Below, one piece after another: positions 45,212-56,692 of a stretch of DNA of 64,000 bases. Positions within the stretch are counted from its first letter, which is position 1. The number at the start of each line of letters is the position of its first letter. The translations under genes and the position numbers were made by a program. The stretch comes from Cytidiella melzeri (Eukaryota; Basidiomycota; Agaricomycetes; Polyporales; Irpicaceae): contig JABYQR010000181.1 of the NCBI GenBank assembly GCA_022592445.1, positions 24,984 to 88,983 of the forward strand. Reading direction: 5' to 3'. The notes below the pieces were generated by a model. The model searched no databases and was not told where the DNA came from. It was given only the letters and a program-made list of their open reading frames with translations.

Positions 45212-46830
45212 CTACAGCTTACTCTTCTCCACCTTCTTCACATACGCAATCCCGTTACTCAAACACACCTTCCCACTCTGCAAGTCCTTCATAACAAACG
45301 TAAGCTCAGTAGTGCCATCCGGCCCCGGTCCGACCTCCCAAATCGACGTCTCGAGCTCGTCGCCTGGCTTCACGGGAGACGAAAAGCGCACGCCGATCAA
45401 CTTCAACGACGACGGGTCGTTCCCTCCAACGGCAGAGATGACCGCGCGCGCTGCGAACCCAAAGCTCGACAAACCGTGCAAAATCACACCTCCGAATCCT
45501 GTAGCCTGTCCGATCTTGGGGTCTGTGTATCCATCAACCCTGAGTATTCCTCTAAAAAAACCACCTAGAAGATTCTTAAAAGACTGACCGATGTGGAGAG
45601 CGTTGTAGTCTCCGCTGAGACGGTAGATGATAGCTTGTTCGGTCGTCGTCTTGTCCTTGACCACCCAGTCGGGGCTGCGGTCCTTGGGAACAGGCTTGGC
45701 CGCAGGTGGCCCTGCGATCTTTTTTGAAAACTTTTCGCCTGTGGCTTTTGCACCAATGTTGAACGACGAGCCCTGATATAATATCCCACCAGTGGGAAAA
45801 CACCCAAGGGGGATTTCGGTAAGTCCCGAGTATGACAAGGTTTTGAGAATGAGCGTAATGACGAGGGGGTACGTACGAAGAGACGGGCATACACTTCTCC
45901 GTCTGGACCGACGAGGGTCTGTTCGTTCTCAACAACGATACCGGACTCTGTAAACAAAAAACCGTCAAAACACTCCGCGCTCACAGGCAACACCCCCAAT
46001 TAGAAGAAGAAGAAGAAGAAGAGACGACGTACTGTTCTCACTGACACCCACTATTCGCTTCCGCAACCTCCATCCCGGACCACTGACAGCAGGTATAGGC
46101 TTCAAGATCTCAATAGACTGCGTTCCGTGAACCTTAAAAATCACAGAGTTTTTTGTAATCAGCGATGTTTTACCCCCAATTTATTTTACTGGAAACAAAA
46201 AAAACTCACTCCGCGGTTCGGGTCGAACGTGGGTAAACCCTTTGCAGTCGACCCTCCGACACGTTTCTTAAAGTCGTTGAGATCGGCGTCGTCTCCCTTG
46301 AACATGAGTGCGACAGGATAGGTCGGGAATGGGGTCCAGTTGGGGTCTGTTTTGATGCATAATGTTCCGTGTCAGGAGACGGCGAGTTGTAAGTACAACA
46401 AGACGCTTCTTACCAAGTTCTGTATTGTACGAGTTCGAGTTCGAGGGGAAGTGCACGGGGTGAGAAGGAGCGTGCAAAGTGGAAAGCCCCGGCGAGGGAA
46501 AGGCGTGAGTAGCATTAGTAGTAGTAGTTGTTGTATTGTCGAATTATGCGCGGAACAGGTTCGATAGCGATACTTTCAATATCAGCCACATCATGAACGC
46601 ACCCGTGGACTGTACGTACCGTTCACGACATTATACTCGTTCGCCTTGGCCCCGATTCCTATAGCGTACAAGATGATGTCGCGTTTGAGCCATGAGACCT
46701 AACAGACGGCGTAAAGATCAGCTCAGTGTTTCGGTGGATGAAGGGAGGGGTTGACACCGACACCCCCGAGACTTACAGGAAGGTCTGCTTCTTGGTGCCC
46801 TACGGCGAGTGATAGGTTGAATTGGGACAT
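45212..46830 (-). CDS. Peroxisomal (3R)-specific enoyl-CoA hydratase (hydratase-2, MaoC-like)
   Basis: Eight exons on the minus strand: 46777-46830, 46620-46698, 46414-46419, 46210-46346, 46033-46132, 45877-45947, 45589-45772, 45212-45522, giving 313 residues from MSQFNLSLAVGH. The first half is the N-terminal hot-dog of hydratase-2 (DIILYAIGIGA, NELDPNW, FPTYPVALMFKG). The second half carries the catalytic motif SGDYNALHIDP, with its Asp and His, and HGLSSFGFAARAV. The enzyme hydrates trans-2-enoyl-CoA to (3R)-hydroxyacyl-CoA in fungal beta-oxidation. The C-terminus is SKL, a canonical PTS1 peroxisome signal. It is a stand-alone version of the domain that is usually the C-terminal part of the fungal multifunctional enzyme. 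Exon 3 is a 6-nt microexon (AACTTG), needed to make ELDP. Confidence 0.9.
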
Positions 46831-48806
46831 ACTGTCTGAGTTTCTGTGCGTAGGTCCAATGGTAATTACTATCATTGTGCACGACTTGAAAGCAAGACAG
46901 CCTCCTGAACCTTTCTTACCTGGTATGATGGTCGTTGCAGAGAAGAGGAGAAAAGCTCCTGTCACGACCGTCTTTGAGGTCCTTATTAAGACTGTCGGAC
47001 GATGGATAATTATCAAGTGTGCACGGTCAGTTCCTCCAGCGTTGCACACCCCGGGTATTGCAACAGCCGGCTGCTAGGAGGCCCCGGTATCCCCGAATAT
47101 AGGTGAGTGATTGAGTGATTGCAAGGGACACTCCAATCAACCAGTGCGTTCGTGAGCAAAGAAACGGTTGACGGTGCCCAACTGTGAGACCTGGAAATTC
47201 GATAGCAAGCGTGGGGCGAATCTTGTGTACTTTACTCGGGGGTTTGTACCTCCGATGAGCGTGCCTCCTCTTGGATGGGATAGATATCATGCGTATGTGC
47301 AGTACAGTACCACATATTTTGAGAGGAGTGCAACTTTGTATGTTTTTTTTGGAACCGTGATTTGAATGTTGCATGGGAATTGACAGTTGACATACCCAAC
47401 TTGAAGGAGCGTATGGAGCAGGGCCTAAGCAGGCAGCGTGTAATTGAAAACAATTATATCCATACATACTCTTTATGACGCTTCGAGTCGTATAGCTGTA
47501 CTTGAACAGATGTTTACACACCACCAAAGTCAGTCGCTCGACGAACCGCAGTGTCCTGTGTCTATTGATCAAGCTCAAATCACCGACCACACAGAACACT
47601 CGCGTCGCACGAAAACGCTGGCGTTTAATCAGGTTTCGACAGCCTTGGGCGACGTTGAAGGGCCTTTGGTGTTGCGAAGTTGTGAAGTTGTGGGGGCCGA
47701 ATCATCGACCGCGTAACTGAGCGTCGAGTAACGTATATACATCACTTGCTACGTAGTGCAAGCCCCCATGGAATAAAAAGCCAGGGGCTCTCGGTCTTCG
47801 TTGACGTCGGCTATAAGTCTGGGCGTACCGCACATGCAGCCGCGCCTGACAAGGTCACGCATGAACGAGAAAATCAAAGCCGAAAGAAAGACCGTAAAGG
47901 TCGCTTTTTCAGCTCAAATGAATGGACGGTTGGGTGGTTCACATGAGCCGATCTTCGCGTGATTTTTCTGCTCGCTGCTTGCGTCTGGGAGATCACCAGT
48001 AACAAGGGCTGATGTTTAACGATTTTTATGAAAGAAGATGACGCACACGCAGGCGTGCAGTATGTAGACGTAGGGAAGCCCTTGGACATGCTAGTCAAAG
48101 TTTGATGAAGGGTTGGTTAGCCGAGCGAAGCGCACCTGTAATAAACTCCCTCTTACAAGAAGCTATGTATATTTCGCAAATGACTTGGAGCACCACCGTC
48201 GCGAGGTGACAAGGTCTCTAATGCGTTCGTAAAATGTGGGATGTTTCCCGACTATTGCTCCAAAGACTGTCGAGCATAACTTACGTACCTCTGCATAATC
48301 TTCGGGGTGAGTGCGATCGTCCACGTCCTCCACCCCACCTCAAATTGGCAAGTGAATGAGCGACAGAAAGCCGGAGGAGTTCCGACACATTGCATAGGCT
48401 TTGCGCCGCGCAAACCATGGTCTATCCATGAGACTCCGGTATAGACCCTGTCAGTGCCTCAATGCATCAGTACTTGGCGCATGAAAGCAATAATTACCAC
48501 GCGGGTGGTTATCTCGGAAAGGAGAACACGTCACTCTCGTGCGCTCTCCGCATCATTGCTCCCCGTAGCTTTGGACACTGTGCAAGACGTAGTCTAGACT
48601 CTAGAGCCGTAGTAGTGAGGGGTTGAACGAGAGGAGCCTGCTCGGGAAAAGGGGCCAACCTCCGATTATTTTGTTTCCGCAAACCGTCTAGAGTGGGTCG
48701 CTGGATAAATGCAATGGAATCCTCGAGCAAACCTCACACCTCCTGGGGAAAACACTCGGAGCAACCTCTGCAAGATAGACAGACAAAGTCGAGCAGATGA
48801 TGATGA
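46831..48806. other. Intergenic, no gene recognised
   Basis: Nearly 2 kb with only short unmatched frames on both strands. The leftmost part is the promoter of the hydratase gene. Confidence 0.45.
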
Positions 48807-49692
48807 TTGTGCTGGTCAGAGAACACGCGGCATTTGCCGTGTCAAAGACGCCGATGGTTGCCAGTGAGTTTCACCGCCTCTCCTCCTTCCTCTCAGGCTG
48901 CCATCATCTTGCTCACCGCAACTCCTCTCGCCTCCATCTTCGTCGTCGCCGTCGGCGTTCAAGTCAACAACTGTAGCGTTGAAGACGCTATAGTACTCGG
49001 CTCGGTCACTGGTCTTTTCATCACCCGCGTAGCAACCCTGGCGCCTGCTTTCGACTTCGCCATGGGGGACTGGTTCTCATTATCAGTCCTCCAGATACTC
49101 TCCATATTGTCCTTTATCACCTCCCTCCTCGCCGTCGTACGGGTTGGCTCTGCATCTCTGGGACGTCTACAACAACACAAGTTTGAGGCGGATATCCCTC
49201 ACCAACCCGCCACGACAGTCGCCGCCTCCGTAAAAATTCCCACATGGAGCTGGAAAGTTAGCGGGCTACCTGTCTCGTTTTCACTGGGATCTTTACTGGG
49301 GGAGGATGAGCACGAAGAAGTACCGACCAGCATAGCTGGGTATACAGCAGGGTCTACGCTTGTCAGAATGGACTGGCAATTAGATCGACCAACAACAGGT
49401 ATGCGTCTCCTGCATGTAGTATGGCTGTGTGAGTCGTCTGACCGATCCCGCAGTTCCTCCACAACCACAGTTCTCACAACCGCCATTATCTATGGCGAAG
49501 ATTATCATGACGCGACACGTAAGCTCAGCGCTCCCCCTCTCTTATCTTTGCAGGAATGCTCAAGGTCGCTCTAGCTTCAACGAAAACCTGGGCGTCACGT
49601 TCGACGGACACAAGGGCTCGTCCACCCGCCCACGCCACTATCACAGGCTGCTGTGCTATGACATGACCTGTTGGAGATGTACACGAAATTGA
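48807..49692 (+). CDS. Hypothetical multi-pass membrane protein, ends uncertain
   Basis: An open stretch (about 48840-49398) encodes three hydrophobic helices: AAIILLTATPLASIFVVAVGV, VLGSVTGLFITRVATLAPAF and LSVLQILSILSFITSLLAVV. A soluble tail follows (VKIPTWSWKVSGLPVSF). A canonical intron (49399-49453) joins it to PPQPQFSQPPLSMAKIIMT. There is no ATG in frame before the first helix, and a stop (48804-48806) lies just upstream, so a 5' exon must exist or the gene is broken. The 3' end is at 49574 or 49692, depending on whether a 35-nt intron-like segment is spliced. Family unknown. Confidence 0.35.
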
Positions 49693-51118
49693 AGAAAACG
49701 GGAAACATATTTATAACTCGCTACGCTACTCATGACCGCTATTCGCATGACGCAATCCTTCGCATCTCTCCTGCATCACGGCGCAACCTGGACATCATTG
49801 TACCTATGTTTCCACCCTCGTAGTTCTATGTCGTGCGACTCGCCGTCTTGCGAGTGCCGCACAGGGCTACTCGAGCTCTACACTCCATCCTAAGCTCGTT
49901 TACATTTCGGATCTCTCCACGTCATTTCTAGACGCCTTTCGGACAAACCCTTGTTTCGTATTATTATCCTCTTCGTTTCTATTCCTTCACGCTTTCATCT
50001 ATTCATGACTGCCCTTGCCATCCCTATCTTGTAACTCTGTTTCTTTACGGGTTGGTTTTTGAATAGGAGACACATCTAATTTTGGACATTGTTGCTTCGC
50101 ATGTTATGATTTGCCAATTGGGTTAGAATGAAACGCGTTTCAAGGTACGCCCCTCATCACCTTGGACCTGTTACTGCTAACGTTGGCTCGTAGCAGATCG
50201 ATATCTTGCACAGCTACTACCCCTGCTATTTTGGTTCCGAACTTTGTTCGTTTCAGTACGATTGTGTCAATGCTGTGGTATGTCATCTGATTAACTGCGG
50301 TTCTAGCTCGCGGCCTTGACTGTGTGCTTTTTATAGCTACAGGTCGCTGAACTGTCATTCTGTGTTGCAATAGCGCTTTCGTGATACGTCGAACGCTTCC
50401 AACGGACCAGACAGCGGTTCTATCGCTCTTGTGACCGTACAGTCACTCTCGAAGGCAGCTCCCGGTCCGGTGAATTTTGGGCAGTAATGCTGTGAGAACG
50501 TGGCACAATTCATGGCTAAAGTTACATGCGACCGTTTCGTCTACACCAGAGAGGCCGCTGGACATCCAGCTATACTGCAGTTTCGTGTGGCCCTTACGGT
50601 CCTAGCTTTGAGACAGGTGAGTCCACTGTCTGCTACTCCTTGAGACCATGCTGATAAGAAGAAGACAAGCCTCGACGGATGAGAAATTGTCTCAATGTCG
50701 GAACCATCGAAGACGATGTTCGCGTGTGGCAGTCAGCAACTTCCTCGATACAGCAATCGTCGTCCATACCCTTGCCAAGCCTATCCCACTTACCGCTCCC
50801 GACGCTTACCCACATGACAAGCTCGAAGTCGCGAACACCTGCAGCTACCGACGATAAGTTCATGTTTCTCACAGGTACCTTGTGCTCTCGCTACTGTCTT
50901 CCTACTGCCATCGATGTTGCTAGCTGCAGTACCGTCCAACTCGTCTCTCGGCTTCCCACACTGGGATCGATAACCGGCTTTTTCACTCACAAAACAAAGT
51001 GTGCTCGCTGACGACAATGCTAACAAGTCTCGTCGTATAAATACTTATGGTGTTACAGCGTTGGAGGTAACGCGAGAGCTGTCTCAATTCCAATCCTAGG
51101 CCTTTCCGCGACTCCACA
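49693..51118. other. Intergenic, promoter of the fungalysin gene
   Basis: About 1.4 kb with no recognised gene. A good TATAAATA (51036-51043) sits near its right end. Confidence 0.5.
51036..51043 (+). promoter_or_regulatory. TATA box of the fungalysin gene
   Basis: TATAAATA 76 bp upstream of the ATG at 51119. Confidence 0.65.
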
Positions 51119-53771
51119 ATGTTGTTCGACTTCAACAAGCTGCTGGTGTCGGTATCGGCGGCCATCTTGTTCACATCCTTGTCGGCCGCCGCGCCGTGGC
51201 CTGCGTCTTCGAAGCACACCACTCACCGCACACGAGAGCTTACGCCTGACTTGCGTCTCGTCACGTTCCATCCGGAGTCTACATTCGAGGTAAGTCACCG
51301 ATTTTCCTTCCCTGGGCTCGGTGGTTGTTGATGCTGAGGGACGACGCCAAAGACTTTCGGCACCGGCATCGATCACCCTCTCGCCAAGCGTGCGTCTGAC
51401 GACCTCGAAGGAGCCGCGTTGTCCTTTGTGCAGTCGCACCTTGGTCTTGCCGCTCAGGATGTCAGCTTCAAATCTGGATTTGCGGGTGACGTAGCCACGC
51501 ATGCTTTCGTTCGGCAGCAAATTGTGAGTGTCCCAGCACAAAAGATTTCGAACAACAACACAGGACAGAGAGTTTATCTTATTTTTAGAACGGCGTTCCT
51601 GTTGCAAATGCTGTGGCAAACGTTGCGTTTAATAATGCGGGCAAGGTGGTGTCGTTTGGCTCGTCCTTTATAAAGCCCTGTACGTGCCTTCGACGCTAAT
51701 GGCAGATGACCACACTGACACTGATATGAATAACTCTGTAGCTTCTGTGCCGTCTTCCACACCGACATTGTCCCTTCAGGATGCCATCGTCAAGGCAGAG
51801 AGCATCTTGGGCGGTAAATTCAATGAATGGCCTGCCACGCTTGAATTCATAGCCCAGGAAGATGGGTCGGTAGCATTGACTCACGTCGTGCAGATACAAA
51901 ATGATGAGACCGGTGCATGGGTCGAGGCGTTCATTGACGCTCATTCGGGGGAGCTCGTCCATGTTACAGACTTTGTCGCCCAATCCTCTGTGAGTTCTCG
52001 TTTTTGCTGACACAAGGTGGTCAGTTTTGACCGCTTTTGCTTCCAGTTCTTCGTATTACCGATTACGAAGGAGACGCCACCTGAAGGCCAGCAGCTTCTG
52101 ACGAATCCGGAGGACCTCGCTTCCTCTCCTGACGGCTGGAATAGCAATGGGACCACGACGACGACTGATACTGAGTAAGCCATATCCATCTCCAAATACA
52201 CGCCATATCTCATTGTACAAAAAAGCGGCAACAACGTCGTCAGCTTCAAGGGGGCTACGACAGCGACGACGCAGGAATCAGGCGCTGGCCTCGTCTTCGA
52301 CTTTCCTCCAGACTTTACCGTGGCACCCACGACGACTCAGAACGTGAACGCCGCACGCGTCAACACGTTTTACGTCGTCAACACCGTTCACGATGTTTCG
52401 TACAAATACGGGTTCACCGAGGCTGCCTTCAAGTGAGTTGCAGAAATCATTGTGCTGAGAGATTCTGACAATTAAGTCTTGTTCTTTTCTTTCTTTCCCC
52501 CTTTCCCCTTTCGCGTGGTGCAGCTTCCAGAACAACAACTTTGGAAAGGGGGGAGTCGGGAACGACCGTGTGACTGTCTCTGTGCAGGATTCTGCCGGGA
52601 CTAACAATGCTGATTTTGCCACGCCTGCCGAGTACGTTCCTTCGATTTACCATTCGTTCTATACCCGTGTGTTGATGTCAAAATTTAGCGGGCAATCTGG
52701 ACGCATGAGGATGTTCTTGTGGACATTCACTACTCCGGTTAGTGGCTTCGAGAGGCCGGTGACTTTCGATGGCTGATTGTCTGTGTAGGAACGTGATGGT
52801 GGTCTCGAAAATGATATCGTGACACACGAGGTAATGTGGCCAATCTTCAATTCTCGTGCACGGCACTAAACGCGCGTACTTCCGGGCCTTTTGGTAGAAT
52901 ACCCATGGCATCACAAACCGCATGACTGGTGGCGGCACCGGGCGGTGCTTACAGACGACGGAAGCTGGTGGTATGGGAGAGGGTTGGTCCGACGCTATGG
53001 CAGAGTGAGTACTGGAATGTTGGGTTTGCATGGCAATACTCACGTTTTTCTTGTAGTTGGATGGAACACAAGGACGCAACTGTGCCTGATTACATTCTTG
53101 GTCAGTGGGTTGAGAACAACACTGTCGGCATCCGGACTCACCCGTATTCAACGTCGGCGTAAGTTTGCTTGTTCAGCTTGCGGTTGGAGATTACTGATAT
53201 TTGGCTGTGACTCGCTTAGGACTGTCAATCCATTGACTTACGCAAATTTGACAACTCTAACGGAAGTCCATGGTGCGCTGAGGAGTGTTTGGGTCGACCG
53301 CACAGTGGTTTATTGACGCCGTATGCTCTCTAGCTATTGGCGAAGTTTGGGCCAACATGCTGCATAACGTTTATGCTGGCCTTGTTGGGGTGCATGGTTT
53401 CTCAGCCACGGCTCATACTGACCCGACGTAAGAATTGGTTTTGCCTTGACTCGAAAGCGATGGGCTTATACATTTGTTTTATTTCAGCACCACCGGTGGC
53501 AACACAGTGTTCCTTCACCTCTTTATCGATGCACTGCCATTGCAGCCGTGCAACCCAACTTGTGAGTAACAGTAGAACTTTGGCTATGCAAAAGGACAGA
53601 ATGCTCACCTGCGTTGCAGTCTTGACCGGTCGCGACGCGTGGATCCAGGCTGATGTCAACCGATTCGCTGGTGCTAACAAATGTACACTCTGGAAGGAGT
53701 TTGCTAGTCGCGGACTTGGTGTCAATGCGGCAAACCACGTCAACGACTTCACTGTGCCTGCGGGGTGCTAA
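51119..53771 (+). CDS. Fungalysin, secreted M36 metallopeptidase
   Basis: About 15 exons encode roughly 596 residues. The N-terminus is a signal peptide ([18 protein letters not shown]). A fungalysin propeptide (FTP) follows ([37 protein letters not shown]), then a PepSY-like segment ([24 protein letters not shown]). The catalytic domain begins near the [18 protein letters not shown] motif. The zinc site is [11 protein letters not shown], formed across an intron between the Glu and the Asn, with the third ligand in [27 protein letters not shown] and [14 protein letters not shown] complete the family pattern, and GRDAWIQAD lies near the end. It should degrade extracellular protein at near-neutral pH. 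The residue after HE is usually Tyr or Phe; here it is Asn. Its many exons are as small as 40-50 nt. Confidence 0.93.
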
Positions 53772-54311
53772 GGGATGTACAGGTTGTTTGTGGTACAGGA
53801 GATGAAGTTAGACATAGTGTTGTCATAGATTTTGAAAATCTTCTGGTGTAGTTCTGTTACAGGCAACTGTCGTTGTCGGCAGTTTGACGCTATGCTGAGC
53901 GCACAAACAGATTCACCTCTTTTGTTGGCCTTACTTGTCACTTCTCAATACTCGGCGTAGACGAATAGTTGGGTAGTATTGTGCATGTAAGTGAACCACG
54001 ATCAAAACAAAGCAATTAAACTTGAAGTATCATGGTACGCGTGAGTACTGGTACTTGCAATGAGGAGTGGAGAGAATGTGGAACCTGCGGCGCGCGTTCA
54101 AGCTATGTTACCGGGTTGATCCGAAGGTCTCGTTTCGTTGGTACCTACAACATCTGGAAGTCGGATACAACTTCAAACACGACGGTACAAGTTTGTAAAA
54201 CAAGGAGTCAGCGACATATACAGATTAAACGTAGAGTTTCAGGTCTGTGAATGACGCTTTCAGTGACAGCTGCTAGCTAATTTGCTGGTACTACATATCC
54301 CAGTGCCAACG
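53772..54311. other. Intergenic, no gene recognised
   Basis: About 540 bp. A 72-codon frame at 54032 has no recognisable feature. Confidence 0.45.
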
Positions 54312-56180
54312 ATGACCTCGTTCTTGGACCTCCCAGACGAGGTCATAATACGCATCGCAACATACGTAGATATCAAGGACGTAGTGAACTTGCGGAAGGT
54401 GTGAGAGCCACAGGTATTTTACGAATGCGACACGGCTAGCTGATCCCCAACTTGAACATCACTCAGGTATGCAGACGATGCTCTGCCTTGAGCCACGAAA
54501 GAGCGATTTGGAAGTCCATTCTCCAGTCTCAATCTAAACGGTATCCCCTGCCACGTAGTGCCAGCTCACTAGAAGGACAGACGAAGGGCCTCGAAGAATT
54601 GGCCGCTTCCGTCCATGTTACTGCAAGGTCATGGCTTCGCCGTCAACGACCCGCGTTAGTGATTCGACGTCCTACGGTGACTGGTTATACTCGCGACCTC
54701 ATGTACGACGTGCACATGGTATCGGACCGCTGGCTGGTGGCAATACTGACTGGGTTCTATGAGGTGTGGGACCTGTATCCGTCGGACGAGCCTGAGGAAG
54801 CAGACTATATCGGCCTGTCGCGCAGAGGTGCCTGGGCGCGAGGAACAACGGAACCTATTCGCAGGCTTCGAGATGGGATAGATGGAAATTATATATTCTC
54901 TGTGGCGTGTGTGGATCCAAGCGGAGATGCGATTATACTTGCAATCACTTGCTTGACTGAAGCCCTTGAAAAACGTGAGCGCCTTCGCCGTCGTCTGAGA
55001 GAGTAGTGGCCTCGGTACTGACCTGCGCAACATCAGAAACTACAGTTCGAAAGATCAGACCGAGCTCGAATATGATGGAGCTGCAGCTGCTAGGGAGCAT
55101 CTCCAGCGGACCGCATGAGGCTACTGGATACTTGGCAGTCGATCCGAGCTCGCAGCTCGTCGCGTTCAGTGATGAAGGGAAATTAAGGTTCTGGCACTGG
55201 CCTACTGACTTCTGTTGGAATGTGCCGCCAGCCGAATCAGAACTTGACGAAGCTGCTTTTGTGAGTGGACGCGAGCTTGCTGGTGCATAGTCATTGACTG
55301 ATGGAATTTACAGCATGCCAGCATACTCGCTGTGTATTTTCTCACACCCCGCCATCTTCTCTGTTTGCACAAAAGCAAGGTGGATCTTCTCACTCTCAAT
55401 TTCTTGGATGAGGTCAGTGGGGGTAATCCAGGGCAGCGGGAAGAGGTGAAGCAGTTTCGTGGACTAAGGACTGTCCCTCGTATCAGTGCTACCTTCTCTC
55501 ACCTCCTAACGGATCTCAAACGCGCCAAATTTTCCGAACCGCAAACTGTTTACTCTGAGAGGTCAAAGACAGTCACCTTGACGTTCTTGACTCGCGTTTT
55601 CGATTGTAAACTCCGTCATTACGCCGTAGAAGCCCGATTCCCCCATTCAAGCGAAACTTGCTCGTCAATGGCCCTTCCGACTCCGGGTGACTTCACGCAC
55701 ATTCCTCTGGACGTAAAGCTCACGCTGCTGGCAGCACGCGAGGACATACCTGGCTCGTCTGGTATTATTCGCGAATGCGCTCTCGGTTCTCAGAGGAAGC
55801 GCGGAGTCTGGGCTGAACAGCTGTGGGACACGCTTTGGGACCCGCCAGTCGTAGGATGGCGCATCTACGTGTTTGCCGTCGACGAGCACGAGATTGGAAA
55901 ACACTCGAAAGCGGCTGATGACAACATCGGACCCACTGGCAGTGCTGTCACACACAAGAACATACAAGGGAGGACGATGTATGAAATCAAAGATATCAAA
56001 GACGTCAGTATATTGTCTGACGATAACCTAAGCTACTGCGCGGTCTCGGAGGTTACTGGGACAGTGGTGCTTGGTACAATACGCGGCCAGCTACTGGTGC
56101 TGAACTGGATAGGGAGGCTGGGGGGTTTAATCACTAAGAGAACCCTCCACTTGGATGGCGGGGTTTGTTTATGGTATTGA
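54312..56180 (+). CDS. F-box protein, possible beta-propeller substrate domain
   Basis: Four exons: 54312-54398, 54467-54974, 55037-55260, 55314-56180, giving 561 residues. The N-terminal F-box reads LDLPDEVIIRIATYVDIKDVVNLRKVCRRCSALSHERAIWK (the reading fixes intron 1), followed by a long region. Strand-like repeats occur (DRWLVAILTGFYEVWDLYP, GYLAVDPSSQLVAFSDEGKLRFWHWP, YCAVSEVTGTVVLGTIRGQLLVL), typical of the weakly conserved propeller in basidiomycete F-box proteins. The F-box would recruit Skp1 in an SCF ubiquitin ligase, and the C-terminal part would bind the substrate; neither partner is known. Confidence 0.8.
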
Positions 56181-56692
56181 ATGTTGTATTCCGCGTTTTG
56201 TTTTAATTGCGTTGCACACATAACTTTGTGACGGTAGGTAATGTGTGTGGCTCGTTCTCAAAATGGAAGAGCGCCCCGTCGTGGTGCATGCGTACTACTA
56301 CTGTTTGTTGTCGAATCTTGCTGCTATTTCCCGTCCACGTCCACGTCCACGAAGGATCTTCAAGAAAACCGACACGGAACGGGAAGGCCCAACACAAGTA
56401 GTCAACATGTCGCAAGGCCTGCTAATACCAGGACACCGCCATACGAAAACATTTTTTTTCGCAAGGCGTTCATTTGCGCGGAAAGTTCCATCTCATTGTC
56501 TCCGAGTCCAACGACAGGTCCTTGTCCAGCTGCGCACAGGTAGTATATATGATAGAGTGTTCAAGATGGTTCTAGGACAAGTCCTCTCCGCCTTCTTACC
56601 CCCTGGGTGGTCATACTGGCTCCAGTCGACGTCCGCCAGCGATCTAGGCTAAGCTTCGTGTCGAAATACTACGAGAATTCACTTCACCCTCC
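56181..56692. other. Intergenic, promoter of DUF6535 copy B
   Basis: About 510 bp with no gene accepted. A short CGTCCA tandem triplet lies near 56335. Confidence 0.5.
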
